From: RI-283 sp964487925
Lineage (GTDB): Bacteria; Pseudomonadota; Gammaproteobacteria; SZUA-140
Direction: 5' to 3'
Length of the DNA: 7,598 nt
Assembly: GCA_964487925.1 (NCBI GenBank)
Contig: CAZASZ010000076.1
Span: 1 to 7,598, forward strand
In this document: piece by piece, positions 6,375-7,598 of the stretch
Numbering within the stretch: the stretch's first letter is position 1
Layout of the letters: each line of letters opens with the position of its first letter
Notes under the pieces: model-generated
What the model saw: the letters and a program-made list of their open reading frames with translations, nothing else
Databases searched by the model: none
What the model was told of the DNA's origin: nothing
Translations under genes and position numbers: made by a program

Positions 6375-7598
6375 ATGGCAGAATATCAGTATAGCGCGCG
6401 TGCGCAACACGGTGAACTCCGCGAAGGCACTATGGAGGCAGGTAGTGCGGGCATCGTCGCAGCGCGTTTGCAGGACAATGGTCTGATCCCGGTTCGGATC
6501 GATCTCATGAAACGCACCTCGTCTGCCAGAAACGTTGTTGCCAACTTGCTCAAAACAAAGGTTTCAGACATTGACCTGATCCAGTTCTCGAGACAAATGG
6601 CCAGTCTCAGCAAGGCGGGCGTCCCGATTCTGGCCGCACTCCATGGCCTTGAAGATACGACCGAAAACCCCCTACTTGCAGAGGCCATTGCGGATATCGG
6701 CACCAGCCTTGAGGCAGGCAGAGAACTTGCCGTCGCCATGGCGACCCACCCGGCGATATTTTCCCAGTTTTATGTCTCGATGATTCGCATCGGTGAAACG
6801 ACCGGAAAACTGGAGGAGATATTTTTTCAGCTCGTGCGTTATCTCGAACGTGATCGCCAGACTCGCAACCAAATAAAGTCAGCATTGCGTTACCCAAGTT
6901 TTGTGATCGCTACGATCGCCGCCGCTATCACGATTATCAACCTGTTCGTGATACCTACCTTCGCCCAGGTATTCAAAAAATTTGGCGCCAATTTACCCTT
7001 GGAGACCCAATTCCTGGTGATGTGCTCCAATTTCATGGTGGCCTATTGGCCCGTACTCCTCGCAATCGTCCTCGGTGGCGCCTTTGTCACGCGACTCGCG
7101 CTCAAGACACCACGCTACAGGATCGCCTGGGACCGCGCCAAGCTCAGTATTCCACTTGTCGGGCAGATCATCCACCGCGCCACGCTGGCCCGATTCGCGC
7201 GTATGTTCGCCATGGCGGCCCAAGCCGGCGTGCCTCTATTCCAAACGCTCACGATTGTTCCCAAGGCATTGAACAATGCCTGGCTTGAGGAAAAGATGCT
7301 GTCGATGCGAGATGCCTTGGAACATGGCGAATCCATTACCAACGCCGCCAGGCGAACGGGCGTTTTTAACTCTCTCGTTTTGCAAATGCTGGCCGTCGGC
7401 GAGGAAACAGGTTCTATAGATACGCTACTTAACGAGGTTGCCGAGTTCTATGAAGACGAAGTTGAACAGGACATCAAGAAGCTCAGCGACCGAATCGAGC
7501 CCATCCTTCTCGTCATCATCGCAGGCATCGTTCTCATTCTCGCATTGGGCGTGTTTCTACCGATGTGGAATCTCGCCGAGGTCGCAATCAAAAAGTAA
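6375..7598 (+). CDS. mshG: MSHA inner-membrane platform protein MshG (PilC/GspF family)
   Basis: A 407-residue polytopic inner-membrane protein with two T2SS-F domains, at about 70-192 and 272-395. Each carries the repeat hallmark: RIGETTGKLEE (138-148) in the first and AVGEETGSIDT (340-350) in the second. Membrane helices lie at about 176-196, 222-242 and 376-396, the usual three of PilC/GspF. It is the platform on which MshE turns to add pilins. A GTG at 6360 would add five residues (MDRLT) and give 412 aa overlapping mshE by 13 bases. I prefer ATG 6375, because MAEYQYSARA is the usual family N-terminus; neither start has an ideally spaced Shine-Dalgarno (GGGTGG at 6358-6363 lies 11 bases before 6375). 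The gene is complete, its TAA being the last three bases of the window. Confidence 0.95.
   Translation: MAEYQYSARAQHGELREGTMEAGSAGIVAARLQDNGLIPVRIDLMKRTSSARNVVANLLKTKVSDIDLIQFSRQMASLSKAGVPILAALHGLEDTTENPLLAEAIADIGTSLEAGRELAVAMATHPAIFSQFYVSMIRIGETTGKLEEIFFQLVRYLERDRQTRNQIKSALRYPSFVIATIAAAITIINLFVIPTFAQVFKKFGANLPLETQFLVMCSNFMVAYWPVLLAIVLGGAFVTRLALKTPRYRIAWDRAKLSIPLVGQIIHRATLARFARMFAMAAQAGVPLFQTLTIVPKALNNAWLEEKMLSMRDALEHGESITNAARRTGVFNSLVLQMLAVGEETGSIDTLLNEVAEFYEDEVEQDIKKLSDRIEPILLVIIAGIVLILALGVFLPMWNLAEVAIKK

Overview
The window holds the assembly-machinery half of an MSHA (mannose-sensitive haemagglutinin) type IV pilus operon. All genes are on the + strand and tightly packed: an unrecognised or mshI-like 3' end (1-56), then mshI2 (PilN-like), mshJ (PilO-like), mshK (PilP/GspC-like), mshL (outer-membrane secretin), mshN (TPR protein), mshE (extension ATPase with a cyclic-di-GMP-type N-domain) and mshG (inner-membrane platform). 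The window ends exactly at the mshG stop codon. The genes that usually follow (mshF, the pilins mshB/A/C/D and mshO/P/Q) would lie just downstream and are not seen here.

Layout: 96-1805 encodes the inner-membrane/periplasmic alignment complex, in three overlapping or touching genes with good Shine-Dalgarno sequences and two GTG starts. 1822-3546 encodes the lipoprotein secretin. 3566-4675 encodes the single-pass TPR protein. 4672-7598 encodes the cytoplasmic motor and its membrane platform. MshE binds the membrane through MshG. The MshI2/MshJ/MshK set should link that platform to the MshL channel, and MshN probably helps secretin or machine assembly. No terminator, promoter, RNA gene, mobile element or CRISPR array was found. 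There is no gene-free stretch over 300 bases; the longest gap is about 40 bases.

Organism: gene content, gene order and protein motifs point to a Gram-negative proteobacterium, most likely a gammaproteobacterium. Base composition is moderately GC-rich by eye, and the proteins are not near-identical to the Vibrio or Shewanella forms I remember. I cannot name the genus.

This is a known type of system, not a new one. The notable departures are the absence of mshM (ExeA-like AAA ATPase) from its usual place between mshL and mshN, an MshN N-terminus without the usual INQML-type motif, an mshN start with no Shine-Dalgarno sequence, and a well-preserved tandem cyclic-di-GMP motif in MshE.
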